DNA from: CAVSUZ01 sp963791885
GTDB taxonomy: Bacteria; Pseudomonadota; Alphaproteobacteria; Acetobacterales; Acetobacteraceae
Direction: 5' to 3'
Assembly: GCA_963791885.1 (NCBI GenBank)
Contig: CAWBUL010000005.1
Span: forward strand, 1,488,001 to 1,552,000
DNA length: 64,000 nt
In this document: positions 1-9,609 of the stretch, one piece after another
How the letters are laid out: each line of letters begins with the position of its first letter
Position numbering within the stretch: the first letter of the stretch is position 1
The notes under the pieces: model-generated
The model's input: the letters and a program-made list of their open reading frames with translations, nothing else
Databases searched by the model: none
Told to the model about the DNA's origin: nothing
Made by a program: the position numbers and the translations under genes

Positions 1-2850
1 GTGCAGCTGACGATGCGGCGCGAGGTGAGATCCGCACGGAGGAAGGACACGGGGTGTTGTCGCAAGGTCAGCCCGACATGGCGGTAGTCTTCAACCACTT
101 CCTTGCCCGCCCTCATTGGCTGAAGAGCGACGACAGGCTCATCGATCTCCTGGACTGACTCCGCTTCGCGTGCGGTGGCGGCTGCGAACAGGGCAAGCGG
201 CTCATCGAGCAACGCTTTGACCTGCCAGAGTACCTCGCGCCGTGCGAGACCCATTGCGGGGCGGAAGGCATCCGCCTCAGCAAGCCGAACAAGCACTGCA
301 GTCGGCACGCCCGCGCGACGCCAGAGATCGTCGACGGACTGAAAGGGCCGATCGGCTCGGGTTGCGATTATCGTGGCGGCGTGGGCGTTGGCCATGCCTT
401 TCACCATGCGCATGCCAAGCCGGACCGCGAACTGCCCATCGTTATCGGACGGTTCCAGCGTGCAGTCCCAGCGCGAGGCGTTGATGCACACTGGTCGTAT
501 TTCGACCCCATGCGCCTGAGCATCGCGCACGATCTGCGCCGGTGCGTAGAAGCCCATCGGCTGGGAGTTCAGCAGCGCGGCGCAGAACACCTCCGGATGC
601 CAGCACTTCATCCATGAGGATGCGTAAGCGATCAACGCGAACGACGCCGCGTGGCTTTCCGGAAAGCCGTAACTGCCGAACCCCTCCAGCTGCTTGAAGG
701 TCTGCTCCGCGAACGCCGGCTCGTAGCCGTTGGCGATCATGCCGGCGATCAGCTTCTCCCTGAAGTGGCTGACCCCGCCGGTGAACTTGAAGGTCGCCAT
801 GCTCTTGCGCAGGCTGATCGGCCTCGCCCGGCGTAAAGCCCGCACAAACGATGGCGACCGTCATCGCTTGCTCCTGGAACAGCGGCACGCCGAGTGTCTT
901 GCCCAGGACCTGCTCCAGTTCGGGCTTGGGGTAGATGACAGGCTCCACTCCTTCGCGCCGCCGCAAATAGGGATGCACCATGTCGCCCTGGATGGGCCCG
1001 GGCCGGACAATCGCGACCTCGATCACCAGATCATAGAAGGTGCGCGGCTTCATCCGTGGCAGCATCGACATCTGCGCGCGAGATTCGATCTGGAACGTGC
1101 CCAGCGTGTCCGCTTTGCGGATCATCGCATAGGTTCGGGAATCCTCGGCGGGAATGGTCGCGAGATTGAGGCTGATGCTCTTATGGTCGGCGAGGAAGTC
1201 GAACGCCTTCTTCATGCAAGTAAGCATGCCGAGGGCCAGCACATCGACCTTCATGAAGCGCAGCGCGTCGATGTCGTCCTTGTCCCATTCGATGACCTGA
1301 CGATCGACCATGGCGGCGGGCTCGATCGGCACGAGATCATCGAGCCGATCATGGGTCAGCACGAACCCGCCGGGATGCTGGCTCAGATGCCGCGGCGTGC
1401 CCATGAGCTGGCGCCCGAGATCGAGGGCGAGGCGCAGCCGACCATCGGAAAGGTCGAGGTTCAGCTCCTCAACATGCTTGTCCTCGACGCCGTCCTCCGA
1501 CCAGCCCCAGACCTGGGATGACAGCATGCTGATGAGGTCCTCAGAGAGGCCGAGCGCCTTGCCGACATCGCGGATCGCGCCCTTGGTGCGATAGCGGATC
1601 ACGGTCGAGCACAGGGCGGCGTGGTCACGGCCGTATCGCTCGAAGATCCACTGCATGACGATCTCGCGCCGCTCATGCTCGAAATCGACATCGATATCAG
1701 GTGGCTCGTGGCGCTCCTCCGAGATGAAGCGCTCGAACAGCAGGCTGTGGAGCGCGGGGTCGATGGAGGTGATGCCGAGCACGTAGCAGACCGCCGAGTT
1801 CGCGGCGCTGCCACGGCCTTGGCAGAGGATGTCCCTCAAGCGGGCGAAGCAAACGATGGAATGGACGGTCAGGAAGTACGGGGCATAGCGCAACTTTTCG
1901 ACCAGCCGCAGTTCGTGACGGAGGGTCTTAACAACCTCATTAGGAACACCTCCGGGATAGCGCCACGTGGCACCCTTCCAGGTCAGCTTCTCCAGGGTCT
2001 GCTGCGGTGTCAGCGCCGGATCCGCGCGTTCCTCGGGATACTGGTAGGCCAGTTCATCGAGTGAGAAGCGGCAACGGTCGACGATTTCCAGCGTGCGCGC
2101 CAGCGCCTCGGGATAACGCGCGAATAACCGCTGCATCTCCTCGGGCATTCTGAGATGCCGATCCGCATGCCGCTCGCGCCGGTAACCAAGCTCATCGATC
2201 GTGACGTTATGGCGGATGCAGGTGAGGACGTCCTGCAAGATGCGCCGGCCCGGCTCGTGGAACAGGACATCATTTGTGACAACCGTTGCCACGCGGATCG
2301 CCCTAGCGAGGTTCGAAAGCTCGAAGAGGCGAGAGTGGTCGTTCCGCCGCCGGCGCTGGGAGAGTGCCAGATACGCGCGGTCACCGAAGGCCTCGCGTAA
2401 ACGCTCGAGCCGGAGCGCGCAGTCCTCATCGGCTCTATCCGGCACGAGGATCGCGATCAGGCCTTCGCCATGGGCGGCGAGGTCGGACCATGCGAGATCG
2501 CACTTGCCTTTGCCGGCGCGCTTCTTGCCGATGGAGAGCAGCCGGCACAGCCGTGAATAGGCTGGCTGATCTGTCGGGTAGACCAGCACCGATACTCCGT
2601 CACTCAGGTCGAGGCGGCAGCCGACCACCAAGCGAATGCCCGTAGTCTTGGCCGCTTCATGGGCGCGGACGATGCCGGCCAGCGAATTGCGGTCGACGAT
2701 GCCCAGCGCCTCGATACCCATCAGGGCAGCGGTGGCGAACAGCTGCTCGCATGACGACGCGCCGCGCAGGAAGCTGAAATGCGTGGTGACCTGCAGCTCA
2801 GCGTAACGCGTGCCCTCCACGCGCGCACGATCAGGGGACCGCTCTCGCAT
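1..2850 (-). pseudogene. dnaE2: Error-prone DNA polymerase DnaE2, frameshifted and running off the left edge
   Basis: Translesion C-family polymerase of the SOS mutasome, acting with ImuA/ImuB. The N-terminus has the PHP-domain start RYAELQVTTHFSFLRG; the polymerase core has the acidic motif PPDIDVDF (catalytic Asp) and later the segment LGVPLFQEQAM. The frame runs from the start down to about 812, where one extra base (G on the plus strand, in the run reading aggctg) shifts it. The correct C-terminal frame (QLRKSMA, then the OB-type tail LTLRQHPVSFLRADL) stays open from 810 to base 1. I chose the ATG at 2850 because a GGAG and a LexA box lie just upstream; the frame also opens at a TTG at 2862. 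No imuB is visible beside it. Identity is certain; whether it is a pseudogene or a sequencing error is open. Confidence 0.93.
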
Positions 2851-2856
2851 GGCTCC

Positions 2857-2871
2857 GAACAAAGCAAGAAC
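2857..2871 (-). promoter_or_regulatory. LexA (SOS) box of dnaE2
   Basis: Read on the minus strand the site is GTTCTTGCTTTGTTC, an exact GTTC-N7-GTTC alphaproteobacterial LexA box. It ends 6 bases before the ATG at 2850, so LexA would block initiation. Induction of dnaE2 by DNA damage is the expected regulation for this family. Confidence 0.85.
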
Positions 2872-2948
2872 ATGGAGGCGAGTCGAGGGGGAAAGCCGAT
2901 CCAGGCTAGATCTGGAAACCCCGGCAGGAGGAGCCGAGTTTACCGGCC

Positions 2949-3260
2949 ATGCAGCCCGTTCCCCAGAAAGCCCGCCATGGGCACCTGGTCCACTTCTACC
3001 GCGAACTTCCGCCCGATCGACGTCCTCAGGATTCCGCCGGAGATGGTGCGGGCTGGACGTTCCGGACGGCCGAGCATGGCGGCGAATACCCGGACAACAT
3101 GCCGCAAGCGATCATTGCCACGGACGCCGAAGGCCGGTCGTGCACATATGTGCCCATCACGGAAGGCGGCCGCGTCGTGGACAGCCTTGGTTTCAGGCTG
3201 GAGGAGGCGGATCGATCCTCTCCACCTTCTCTCTCGACGCGCCGATCCGGTGTGACCTGA
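2949..3260 (+). CDS. Small hypothetical protein (doubtful)
   Basis: A 103-aa frame with no recognised domain. It is listed mainly because its TGA (3258-3260) is directly followed by the ATG of the next gene at 3261, as in a translationally coupled operon. The central part (DNMPQAIIATDAEGRSC to about residue 88) looks protein-like; the first 45 residues are rich in Arg/Pro/Gly and could be a shadow frame. Several minus-strand frames overlap it, but none shows a recognisable motif. Confidence 0.3.
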   Translation: MQPVPQKARHGHLVHFYRELPPDRRPQDSAGDGAGWTFRTAEHGGEYPDNMPQAIIATDAEGRSCTYVPITEGGRVVDSLGFRLEEADRSSPPSLSTRRSGVT

Positions 3261-3563
3261 ATGACGGCCAAAGTGAAGCGTCGCACGACCAAGCAGTCGA
3301 GGCTTTTGCCGCCGGTTTCCCTTGCGCCAAAGATGATGGAACTGACCCTTGCGTCCTGGGAGACGATTGCCCGTCGAACCATGATGATGGCCTTCGGCAC
3401 CTGCTCGCCGGCGGAGTATCGGCGGATGGTTCGGGAGAAGTCGGACGCGGTCCGTCGCACAGCTCTTCTGCTCTCCGGACCGCGCTGGCCGTCTGCAGCG
3501 GCGCTCCTGAAACCTTGGCACGCCAAGGCGACGGCCAATGCCCGACGGCTCCGGTGCAAGTGA
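3261..3563 (+). CDS. Small conserved alphaproteobacterial protein, phasin-like in appearance
   Basis: The 100-aa product contains the segment MELTLASWETIARR (from residue 25), followed by CSPAEYRRMVREK, an amphipathic helical core I know from small unannotated alphaproteobacterial proteins that resemble phasins. The real start may be the ATG near codon 25. The C-terminus is Lys/Arg-rich. It starts directly after the stop of the preceding frame and overlaps the next gene by 26 bp, so the three are probably co-transcribed. Function unknown; the phasin comparison is inference from helix pattern only. Confidence 0.6.
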   Translation: MTAKVKRRTTKQSRLLPPVSLAPKMMELTLASWETIARRTMMMAFGTCSPAEYRRMVREKSDAVRRTALLLSGPRWPSAAALLKPWHAKATANARRLRCK

Positions 3564-3963
3564 CGCCCCGGCACCGTCGCGCGCCCCCAGCCGGGCCTCG
3601 GCCAACACGAAGGCGTTCTGGGCCCTCATGCAGGAATGGGGCGTTCCAGACGACCTGGCGCTGGAGTTGATCGGCTTCCCCGGGAAGATCGGCAAATCGG
3701 GCAAGCGTCCGCGGTTCCGTCTGAGCACATCCCAGGTAAAGACGCTGGAATGGCTGTTGGAGATTGATCGCGCCGCGGGCCCCATTCACGGCAATGCCGG
3801 CGCTTGGCTGCGTCGCCGTGCCCGATCAGCCCCAACTCATGGCCGCACCCCGATGGAGGCTATGATCGAGGATTGTGAGGCGACAATCACGGCGATCCTG
3901 CAGCAGCTGAATCGCGAGGTCATGCGCAAGGCGCTCAAGCAGTCGCCCGGCTCAGGAGCGTGA
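3538..3963 (+). CDS. MbcA/ParS/Xre antitoxin-fold (DUF2384-like) protein
   Basis: 141 aa. After a 25-residue Ala/Pro/Ser leader comes a helical segment (FWALMQEWGVPDDLALELIG), a basic RLSTSQ helix-turn region, and the C-terminal block GNAGAWLRRRARS...GRTPMEAMI, which matches the G-N-x-x-A-W-L-R...P-x-x-x-M/L pattern of the MbcA/ParS/Xre toxin-binding domain. Such proteins normally pair with a RES-domain toxin; none is encoded nearby, so this is an orphan or a regulator. The start overlaps the preceding gene by 26 bp. Confidence 0.65.
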   Translation: MPDGSGASDAPAPSRAPSRASANTKAFWALMQEWGVPDDLALELIGFPGKIGKSGKRPRFRLSTSQVKTLEWLLEIDRAAGPIHGNAGAWLRRRARSAPTHGRTPMEAMIEDCEATITAILQQLNREVMRKALKQSPGSGA

Positions 3964-4009
3964 TACCGTAGCCGATACCACTGTCCCCGAAGCTGCGCGT
4001 TTCGGTGCC

Positions 4010-4460
4010 ATGCCATTAATGCCATTACCACGTCGACGGCAGCGGATCCGAAGGTCTGACATCTCCCAGGGCCTCCCGAACTGGATCGCCTCGCAGCTCA
4101 CGAAGCTGGTGGAAGAGGTGCCGTCTGGTGATCAGTGGGCGCACGAGATCAAGCTCGACGGCTATCGGATGCATGCGCGCCTTTTTCGAGGCCGCGTTCA
4201 GCTTCTGACCCGCACTGGGCTGGACTGGACGGACAAGTACACCATGACCGTGGAGGCGTTATCGGCTCTCCCCGTCGATGACGCCTATATGGACGGCGAA
4301 CTATGCGCGATCGCAGATAACGGTGTGACCTCGTTCAGCCTGATGCAGGCCGCCACCAACAGCCGCTCCACCGGGTCGCTTGTCTACTCCGCCTTCGATC
4401 TCTTGTTTCTCGACGGCACCAGCCTGATACAGGCGCCGCTCGCGGAGCGGCCCGGCGCGG
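4010..4460 (+). pseudogene. ATP-dependent DNA ligase, N-terminal fragment
   Basis: About 150 aa of the adenylation domain of a LigD/LigC-type ATP-dependent ligase. Visible are motif I (EIKLDGYRM, with the adenylated Lys), the following RTG segment, the DGEL motif, and the FDLLFLDG motif. The match stops after IQAPLAER, near 4460. Motifs IV and V (EGIVxK and VxxxE type) and the OB domain are missing, so it cannot ligate. The frame then runs into unrelated sequence to 4588. A remnant, probably left by a deletion that joined it to the methyltransferase fragment beyond. Confidence 0.8.
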
Positions 4461-4508
4461 ATCCTCGGCGTCATTCGATCGCGACATCACATTGCCTCCG
4501 CCGAGACT

Positions 4509-4700
4509 TCATTGCCCCACGCGTCCCAGCGTGGCCGCCGTTGTCATCATGGGATAATGGTTGTCGGCGGCACGATCCATGCCGGTGATGCGCGAGTACG
4601 GCTCGAACCGCCACGGCGGATCGGCCAGGATCACGCTGTAGAGCGGCGCGAGCTAGCGCAGCAGCCCATTCACCGCGCGCGCTATCCATCGACAAGCGGG
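4509..4700 (-). pseudogene. MT-A70 family DNA methyltransferase fragment
   Basis: On the minus strand one frame reads LYSVILADPPWRFEPYS, then GMDRAADNHYPMMTT, which is the DPPW catalytic block of MT-A70-type N6-adenine methyltransferases. It is preceded by an in-frame TAG about 7 codons before the block and ends at a TGA at 4509-4511. Both termini are missing. It lies tail to tail with the ligase fragment. Such methyltransferases are common in prophages and plasmids, so this is probably mobile-element debris. Confidence 0.75.
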
Positions 4701-5442
4701 CGAAATTCCGGCCAGACGAATCGGGACATCCGGCTCGACAGGCTCGCCGATAACCGACCAGGTCGCTGAACTGCCGGACCCCGCCTGCTATGAGGTGGAT
4801 AGGAAATAAGAACGAGATCGGGAGCCATGCCGGCGAGCAATTTCCGGACAAGATTCCGGGACAGCCAAGCAGTTGATCCTGCTGGCTCCCGGATTCGTCC
4901 GGCAAATGATCATTTTCCGGACAGACCCACGCCGCAAGCGGGCGCAGGCCACGAACGCTGCCCCGTCGAATGTCCGGAATCCACCCATTGCGGCCACTCG
5001 TTGACGATCCGGCGAATGGCTGGAGTCGACCCAAAGCGGACCGTCGGATCGACCCTGCAGCCTTCGAGTTACGCCGGCCGTTGCGCACCGTATTTCCGCA
5101 GCGTAAATTTCCATTCCGATCAAGGGGCGAGTCTTGCTGCGTATTTGTTGGAATGTGCAACAAGGGGCACACCTTTGCTGGCGCCGCTCTCAGTTGGCGG
5201 CTGATAGGTAAACTACAATAATCCGTCGAGCTTGATGGCTGCACCTGCGGCATCAGCGCTGCCCATCGGTCAAGAGCCGGCAACACCACGTCTGCCTTGT
5301 CCGACGAAGGCCAATCGCGACACGGGCGATGCCGAGGTCGCCGGATCGCGACCAGCTTCCTTCAACATCTCGCGAAGGCCTGTAGTACCTACCGCTGACC
5401 CGAGGCGATGTCCGGTACCGGCACCGGCGCCGACCGCCTGCC
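4701..5442 (+). other. Stretch without a recognisable gene
   Basis: Several overlapping open frames occur on both strands, but none shows a motif or a start with a convincing ribosome site. The sequence repeats short TCCGG-containing words (for example around 4850, 4910 and 4970), without a regular period. Probably degraded DNA. Confidence 0.4.
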
Positions 5443-5907
5443 TTACTTTTCCCGCCGCCACTCGTTGATAGGAACAATTTCACCCTTCGGCGTCTTGACA
5501 GGCGTGCCGACCGAGGTGAGGGAGTCGCCGCTTAACGTCACTTTCTGTCCGCGCGTTATGCCGTTGAAAGCCGGAGTCGACGCCGTGCCGACGTGGTAGG
5601 TCAACGTTTTGGTATCCTCGTTCACGTCGTACGTGCCAAAATAGGCGACCATCGGGGCAACCGGTATGCGCGGATCGGCAACACCCTCGGCTTTCGGGCG
5701 ATCCGCGAACACCAGGAAGGCAAAACGACCCGACGGGTCGAGAAACAACTCGCCGGACGACCACACCTTCACCTTGCTGCCGTCCGACATCTGCTCGCCG
5801 CCGTAGGTCAGCGACCATGCGCCGGTGATTTGCTGTTTTAGACTTTGTGCCTGTGCAGGCATCACAGCCATCGCTGCCAACGCTGCTACAGCAAGCACAC
5901 GATACAT
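5443..5907 (-). CDS. Secreted lipocalin-like protein
   Basis: 154 aa with a clear Sec signal peptide (MYRVLAVAALAAMAVMPAQAQ, cleavage after AQA). The mature part begins SLKQQITGAWSLTYGG, then has regular beta-strand alternation and a LFLDPSGRFAFLV segment, the pattern of the lipocalin-like domain family (G-x-W-x-L start). A good ribosome site (GGGAGAG) lies before the ATG. It stands alone between a degraded region and an IS remnant. The ligand is unknown. Confidence 0.7.
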   Translation of the reverse strand: MYRVLAVAALAAMAVMPAQAQSLKQQITGAWSLTYGGEQMSDGSKVKVWSSGELFLDPSGRFAFLVFADRPKAEGVADPRIPVAPMVAYFGTYDVNEDTKTLTYHVGTASTPAFNGITRGQKVTLSGDSLTSVGTPVKTPKGEIVPINEWRREK

Positions 5908-6290
5908 CGTTCTCTCCCCGTTTCCTGGAACGACGAGATGCTGTCAGTCTGCTGGCGCGGCGTCAATGCGTTATTGGAACGTGTTTATTCAACCAACGGT
6001 AGTGGCGTACTCACCATAAGACAAACGGTCGCTTTTTGGAGGGAGCAGACGTAGCAGTAGCCAGAGAAGGGGCCGATTTCGTCAACTACCAGTATCTGCC
6101 TACGCCTTTGTCGTGTTCAGAATTCTTGCAGACCGTGTGGAAACGCGCTGCGTGGCGAAGACGATCCCGATTTGGCCGATCGAGATGGATGAGCGGTATC
6201 GTGTGATCTTTCAGATTGCTCCGGAATCATGCTGTGACTCTCGGGGAGCGGCTCCGTTCGTTGCTTTTGTCCCGCAAGGGACCTCCCGAG
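5908..6290 (+). other. Intergenic stretch, no gene seen
   Basis: Contains the promoter side of the lipocalin-like gene and the outer end of the IS1182-type element. Short open frames on the plus strand have no recognisable content. Confidence 0.4.
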
Positions 6291-6294
6291 CGTC

Positions 6295-6985
6295 TCAATC
6301 CGGCACGACCTTCACCACCAACATCAACGCATCGAACGGGACAAGATTGAGCACCCGCCTGATGTTGTAGGCAAGCGCGGTCAAGCTGAACTCAGCTCGA
6401 ACCTTCTCCAGACGTCGCATCAGAAATGCACCCTGATGCATCCACTGTTTGATCGTGCCGAATGGGTGCTCGACCAACTCGCGGCGCCGGTCAAGAACGT
6501 CTGGGCGTTGCGCCAGCCGAGCCGCCATTCGGTCCAACACCGCCTCATTCTCCAGTCGTGATACCGAGCGAAACCGATTGCCCGTGCATCGCGGCCGCAA
6601 GACACAATCGGGGCAGGCAGCACGGTTGGCATAATTGATCTTCTTCAGCCCGCGAAGCATCGATGATGAATAGGGGTGAAGGCGTTGCCCGGCGGGACAG
6701 ATCATGCTGTCCGTCTCCGCCTCATACGTGAACTCGTCCTTGCGGAACAGACCTTCCCTGACCGAAGGACCGCGCTGCGGTCGCGGCACATAGGGCACCA
6801 TGCCCGCCTTTTCGCAGGCCTCGATATCCTCGATCTTGAAATAACCTTTGTCGGCGACGACGTCGATCGTCTCGACGCCGAGGATCTCCTTCGCCGGTTC
6901 GGCGGTCCCCGTCAGCAGGCCCATATCGACCACCTGGTTGGTGACCTGCTGCTCGACGATCAGCTTATGCTTGATATCGACCGCG
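6295..6985 (-). pseudogene. IS1182-family transposase, C-terminal part
   Basis: About 230 aa of a DDE transposase: KHKLIVEQQVTNQVVDMG, DVVADKGYF (catalytic Asp region), ACPDCVLRPRCTGNRFR (Cys motif), then HPFGTIKQWM and a C-terminal FSLTALAYNIRRVLNL, all typical of the IS1182/DDE_Tnp_1_6 group. The N-terminal half is gone because the IS21-family element begins at 6986 inside the coding sequence. The N-terminal residues that the frame seems to have upstream of AVDIKHK come from the IS21 end. No matching N-terminal half is seen on the far side of either IS21 copy. Confidence 0.88.
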
Positions 6986-7097
6986 TGTTGAGTTTCATCG
7001 AGAACTGACCCACCAGGTGGCAAATTTCCACTGAGAATTGACCCATGTTTTGACCTCGCCCCGGCTGTTTTCAGCGGGGTCCACGGGAGTGATAAGC

Positions 7098-8630
7098 ATG
7101 GAGTTACTGAGCGTGATCCGTCGCTGGGCGCTTCGAGACCAGCTTTCGATACGGGAGATCGCCCGCAGGACTGGGCTATCGCGGAACACCATCCGCAAAT
7201 ACTTGCGGGGCGACGTGGTGGAACCGGCCTTCAAGGTGCCGGAGCGGCCCAGCAAGCTGGACGCGTTCGCCGAGAAACTGTCGGCCTGGCTAAAGCTAGA
7301 GAGCGGCAGGCCGCGCAAGCAGAGGCGGACGATCAAGCGGTTGCATGCGGATCTGGCCGCCCTCGGGTTTGAAGGTTCATACGGCCGTGTTGCGGCGTTC
7401 GCCCGCACCTGGAAGGAGCATCGGCAGCGGGAGCAGCAGACGACCGGCCGCGGGGCCTTTGTTCCGCTGATTTTCCAGCCGGGCGAAGCTTTCCAGTTCG
7501 ACTGGAGCGAGGAGTGGGCCGTTATCGGCGGCGAACGGACCAAGCTGCAAGCTGCGCACTTCAAGCTTTGCTACAGCCGCACCTTCATTGTCCGGGCCTA
7601 TCCGCTGCAGACGCACGAGATGCTGTTCGACGCGCATCATCATGCGTTCCGGGTGCTTGGCGGCGTGCCGCGCCGCGGCATCTACGACAATATGAGAACG
7701 GCTGTTGACCAAGTTGGCGTCGGCAAGAAGCGCCAGGTCAATGCACGCTTTGCCGCGATGGCCAGCCACTACCTTTTCGATGCTGACTTTTGCAATCCGG
7801 CCTCAGGCTGGGAGAAGGGTCAGATCGAGAAGAATGTCCAGGACGCGCGTCATCGGCTGTGGCAGACCATGCCGCGTTTTGTGACGCTGGCTGACTTGAA
7901 CGACTGGCTGGAACAACGCTGCCAAGCGCTATGGCGCGAGATTCCACACGGCAGCCAGCAAGGCTCGATATTCGATGCGTGGCAAAGTGAAGTCGGATGC
8001 CTGATGGCCGTTGGCAGACCGTTCGATGGTTTTGTTGAATACGGCAAACGCGTTTCGCCCACCTGCCTCGTTCACTTTGATCGCAACCGCTACAGCGTGC
8101 CCGCGTCCTTCGCCAATCATCGCGTCAGCTTAAGGGTTTATCCAGGCCGCGTCGTTGTCGTTGCCGAAGGGCAAGTCATCTGCGAACACGCGCGGCTCAT
8201 CGAGCGGTCGCATCATCTGCCCGGCCGCACCATCTATGATTGGCACCACTATCTCGCGGTGATCCAGCGCAAGCCGGGAGCTCTGCGTAATGGCGCGCCG
8301 TTCGCCGAATTGCCGGAAGCGTTCAAGCGGCTGCAACAGCACCTTCTCAAGCAGCCCGGAGGCGACCGGGAGATGGTGGAGATTCTTGCCCTCGTCCTGC
8401 ACCATGGTGAAGATGCGGTGTTGTGTGCCGTCGAACTGGCGCTGAGTGATGGAGCGCCGACAAAGACGCACGTGCTGAACATGTTGCACCGGCTGATCGA
8501 CGGCAAATCCACGGCCACAGCAATGATCGCGGCTCCGCAGGCCTTGGCCCTGGACCGGGAGCCACGTGCCGACGTCGAACGCTACGATGCCCTGCGCGAG
8601 AAGCTACAGGAGGCCCGCCATGCGTCATGA
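7098..8630 (+). CDS. istA: IS21-family transposase IstA (left copy)
   Basis: 510 aa from the ATG at 7098, preceded by GGGAG. It has an N-terminal helix-turn-helix (LSIREIARRTGLSRNTIRKYLRG) and an rve-type integrase core with FDWSEEW (first acidic residue), GGVPRRGIYDNMRTAV (second) and KGQIEKNVQDAR (Glu), then a C-terminal beta-rich DNA-binding part. The reading frame is complete although the element is truncated. The last codons overlap the ATG of istB (8620). Confidence 0.95.
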   Translation: MELLSVIRRWALRDQLSIREIARRTGLSRNTIRKYLRGDVVEPAFKVPERPSKLDAFAEKLSAWLKLESGRPRKQRRTIKRLHADLAALGFEGSYGRVAAFARTWKEHRQREQQTTGRGAFVPLIFQPGEAFQFDWSEEWAVIGGERTKLQAAHFKLCYSRTFIVRAYPLQTHEMLFDAHHHAFRVLGGVPRRGIYDNMRTAVDQVGVGKKRQVNARFAAMASHYLFDADFCNPASGWEKGQIEKNVQDARHRLWQTMPRFVTLADLNDWLEQRCQALWREIPHGSQQGSIFDAWQSEVGCLMAVGRPFDGFVEYGKRVSPTCLVHFDRNRYSVPASFANHRVSLRVYPGRVVVVAEGQVICEHARLIERSHHLPGRTIYDWHHYLAVIQRKPGALRNGAPFAELPEAFKRLQQHLLKQPGGDREMVEILALVLHHGEDAVLCAVELALSDGAPTKTHVLNMLHRLIDGKSTATAMIAAPQALALDREPRADVERYDALREKLQEARHAS

Positions 8631-8701
8631 TCCGGCCGGGGCGGCGATTGTCGTGATGCTGCGCGGCCTGAAGATGTTTGGCATGGCGCAAGCCGCGGGC
8701 G
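8620..8701 (+). pseudogene. istB: IstB, first 27 codons only
   Basis: Starts ATGCGTCATGATCC inside the end of istA, as in the complete copy at 23252. After 82 bases the sequence leaves the IS (AQAAGG continues into primase/helicase sequence). The Walker motifs of this AAA+ helper are missing. Confidence 0.9.
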
Positions 8702-9609
8702 GCCAAGCCAAGCAAGGACGACGCAATCCGGTCGCTCAAAAAGATCGAAGATCTCTTAATCGATTTTCCCTTTGTTTCGGGTGTTGACAAGGCTGTCGGT
8801 CTCTCGCTGCTGATAACGCCTGTCCTGCGGCCGACCATCGAAGATCCGGTGCCGCTGCATGCACTGTCGAGCCCCGAACCAGGCAGCGGCAAAAGTTATC
8901 TACTCAACACTAGCGCAATGCTGTCAACCGCCAGTTGGTGCCCGGTCATCGCCGCGACCCCCTGGCAGCGGTGCGCGCCGATCGCGGCGGGTTGCTCGCG
9001 TGTATCCTTACCGCGGCCCGTGCCTATCTCCGCGCCGACTTGCCGGGGCGGCCGGCGCCGCTGCCTAGTTTCGGCGCCTGGTCCGATCTGGTCCGCGGGC
9101 TTCTGATCTGGGCGGGCTATTCAGATCCAGCAGAATCGATCGCGGGAAGTCGCGCTGAAGACCCCCAGCGACAGGCCTTAGCCGCCTTCCTGGAAGCTTT
9201 CCCCACCGAGCTGACCGGCTACACCACGGCCGAGCTGATCGAGGCCGCGACCGAACAGCACTACGACGCGGCCGAGCAGTGTTACGAGCTGGCGCGGCCG
9301 GACCTCCTGGCGGCGCTCCGAGCCGTCGCCCTGGACCGTCGGGGGAACCTCTCCGCCGAGCCGCTCGGCTACTGGCTGCGCAACCAACAAGGCCGTGTTG
9401 CTGGTGAGTGGAAACTGGTTCGCGGCGGACCGGAAAAGCGCCGGGTCTGGAGCCGCAAAGGGAGGGATGGAAGGGATGGGAGGGATGTTTCTCTCCACGC
9501 GCGCGAGAAATCCGACGGTTTCTCTGATACGTATAGAGAGAGGGGGAATCGTCCCTCCGATCCCTTCCATCCCTCCCTTGACCCCGGCGACGACGAGGGG
9601 GCGCTATGA
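8702..9609 (+). pseudogene. Phage/plasmid-type primase-helicase ATPase, C-terminal fragments
   Basis: Two adjoining frames are parts of one family. The first (8702 to about 8950) reads LLIDFPFVSGVDKAVGLS, then HALSSPEPGSGKSYLL (Walker A GSGKS) and CPVIAA. The second (about 8950-9609) reads DPLAAVRADRGGLLACIL, RAYLRADLPG, SFGAWSDLVRGLLIWAG and AEPLGYWLRNQQG, the conserved C-terminal half. The piece between, with Walker B and the sensor motifs, is deleted. The 3' end encodes low-complexity GRDGRDGRD and carries the G-rich inverted repeat. Its TGA overlaps the next ATG (ATGA). The 5' end is fused to IS21, so an IS-mediated deletion probably removed the primase part. Confidence 0.75.
9458..9579. 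repeat. G-rich tandem/inverted repeat inside the primase-helicase tail
   Basis: Left arm 9458-9485 and right arm 9552-9579 are reverse complements over 28 positions with one mismatch, separated by 66 bases. Each arm is built of near-repeats of GGGATGGAA / GGGATGGGA. The left arm has five G-triplets in about 25 bases and so could fold as a G-quadruplex. It lies in the last 50 codons of the gene. A role in termination, replication or recombination is possible but not shown. Confidence 0.8.

Larger units (their letters stand above)
6986..8701 (+). mobile_element. IS21-family element, left copy, 3' end deleted
   Basis: The first 1716 bp match the left part of the complete copy at 21618-24115 wherever I compared them. 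The left end starts TGTTGAGTTTCATCGAGAAC, with the internal repeat GAGAAYTGACCC. The copy stops at 8701, 82 bases into istB, and is fused to an unrelated primase/helicase fragment. The right terminal repeat is absent, so this copy is immobile on its own. Confidence 0.93.

Noticed and set aside
4471..5289. A 272-aa minus-strand open frame
   Set aside because: Its only recognisable content is the methyltransferase block, which lies in a different minus-strand frame; this frame is a GC-rich shadow.
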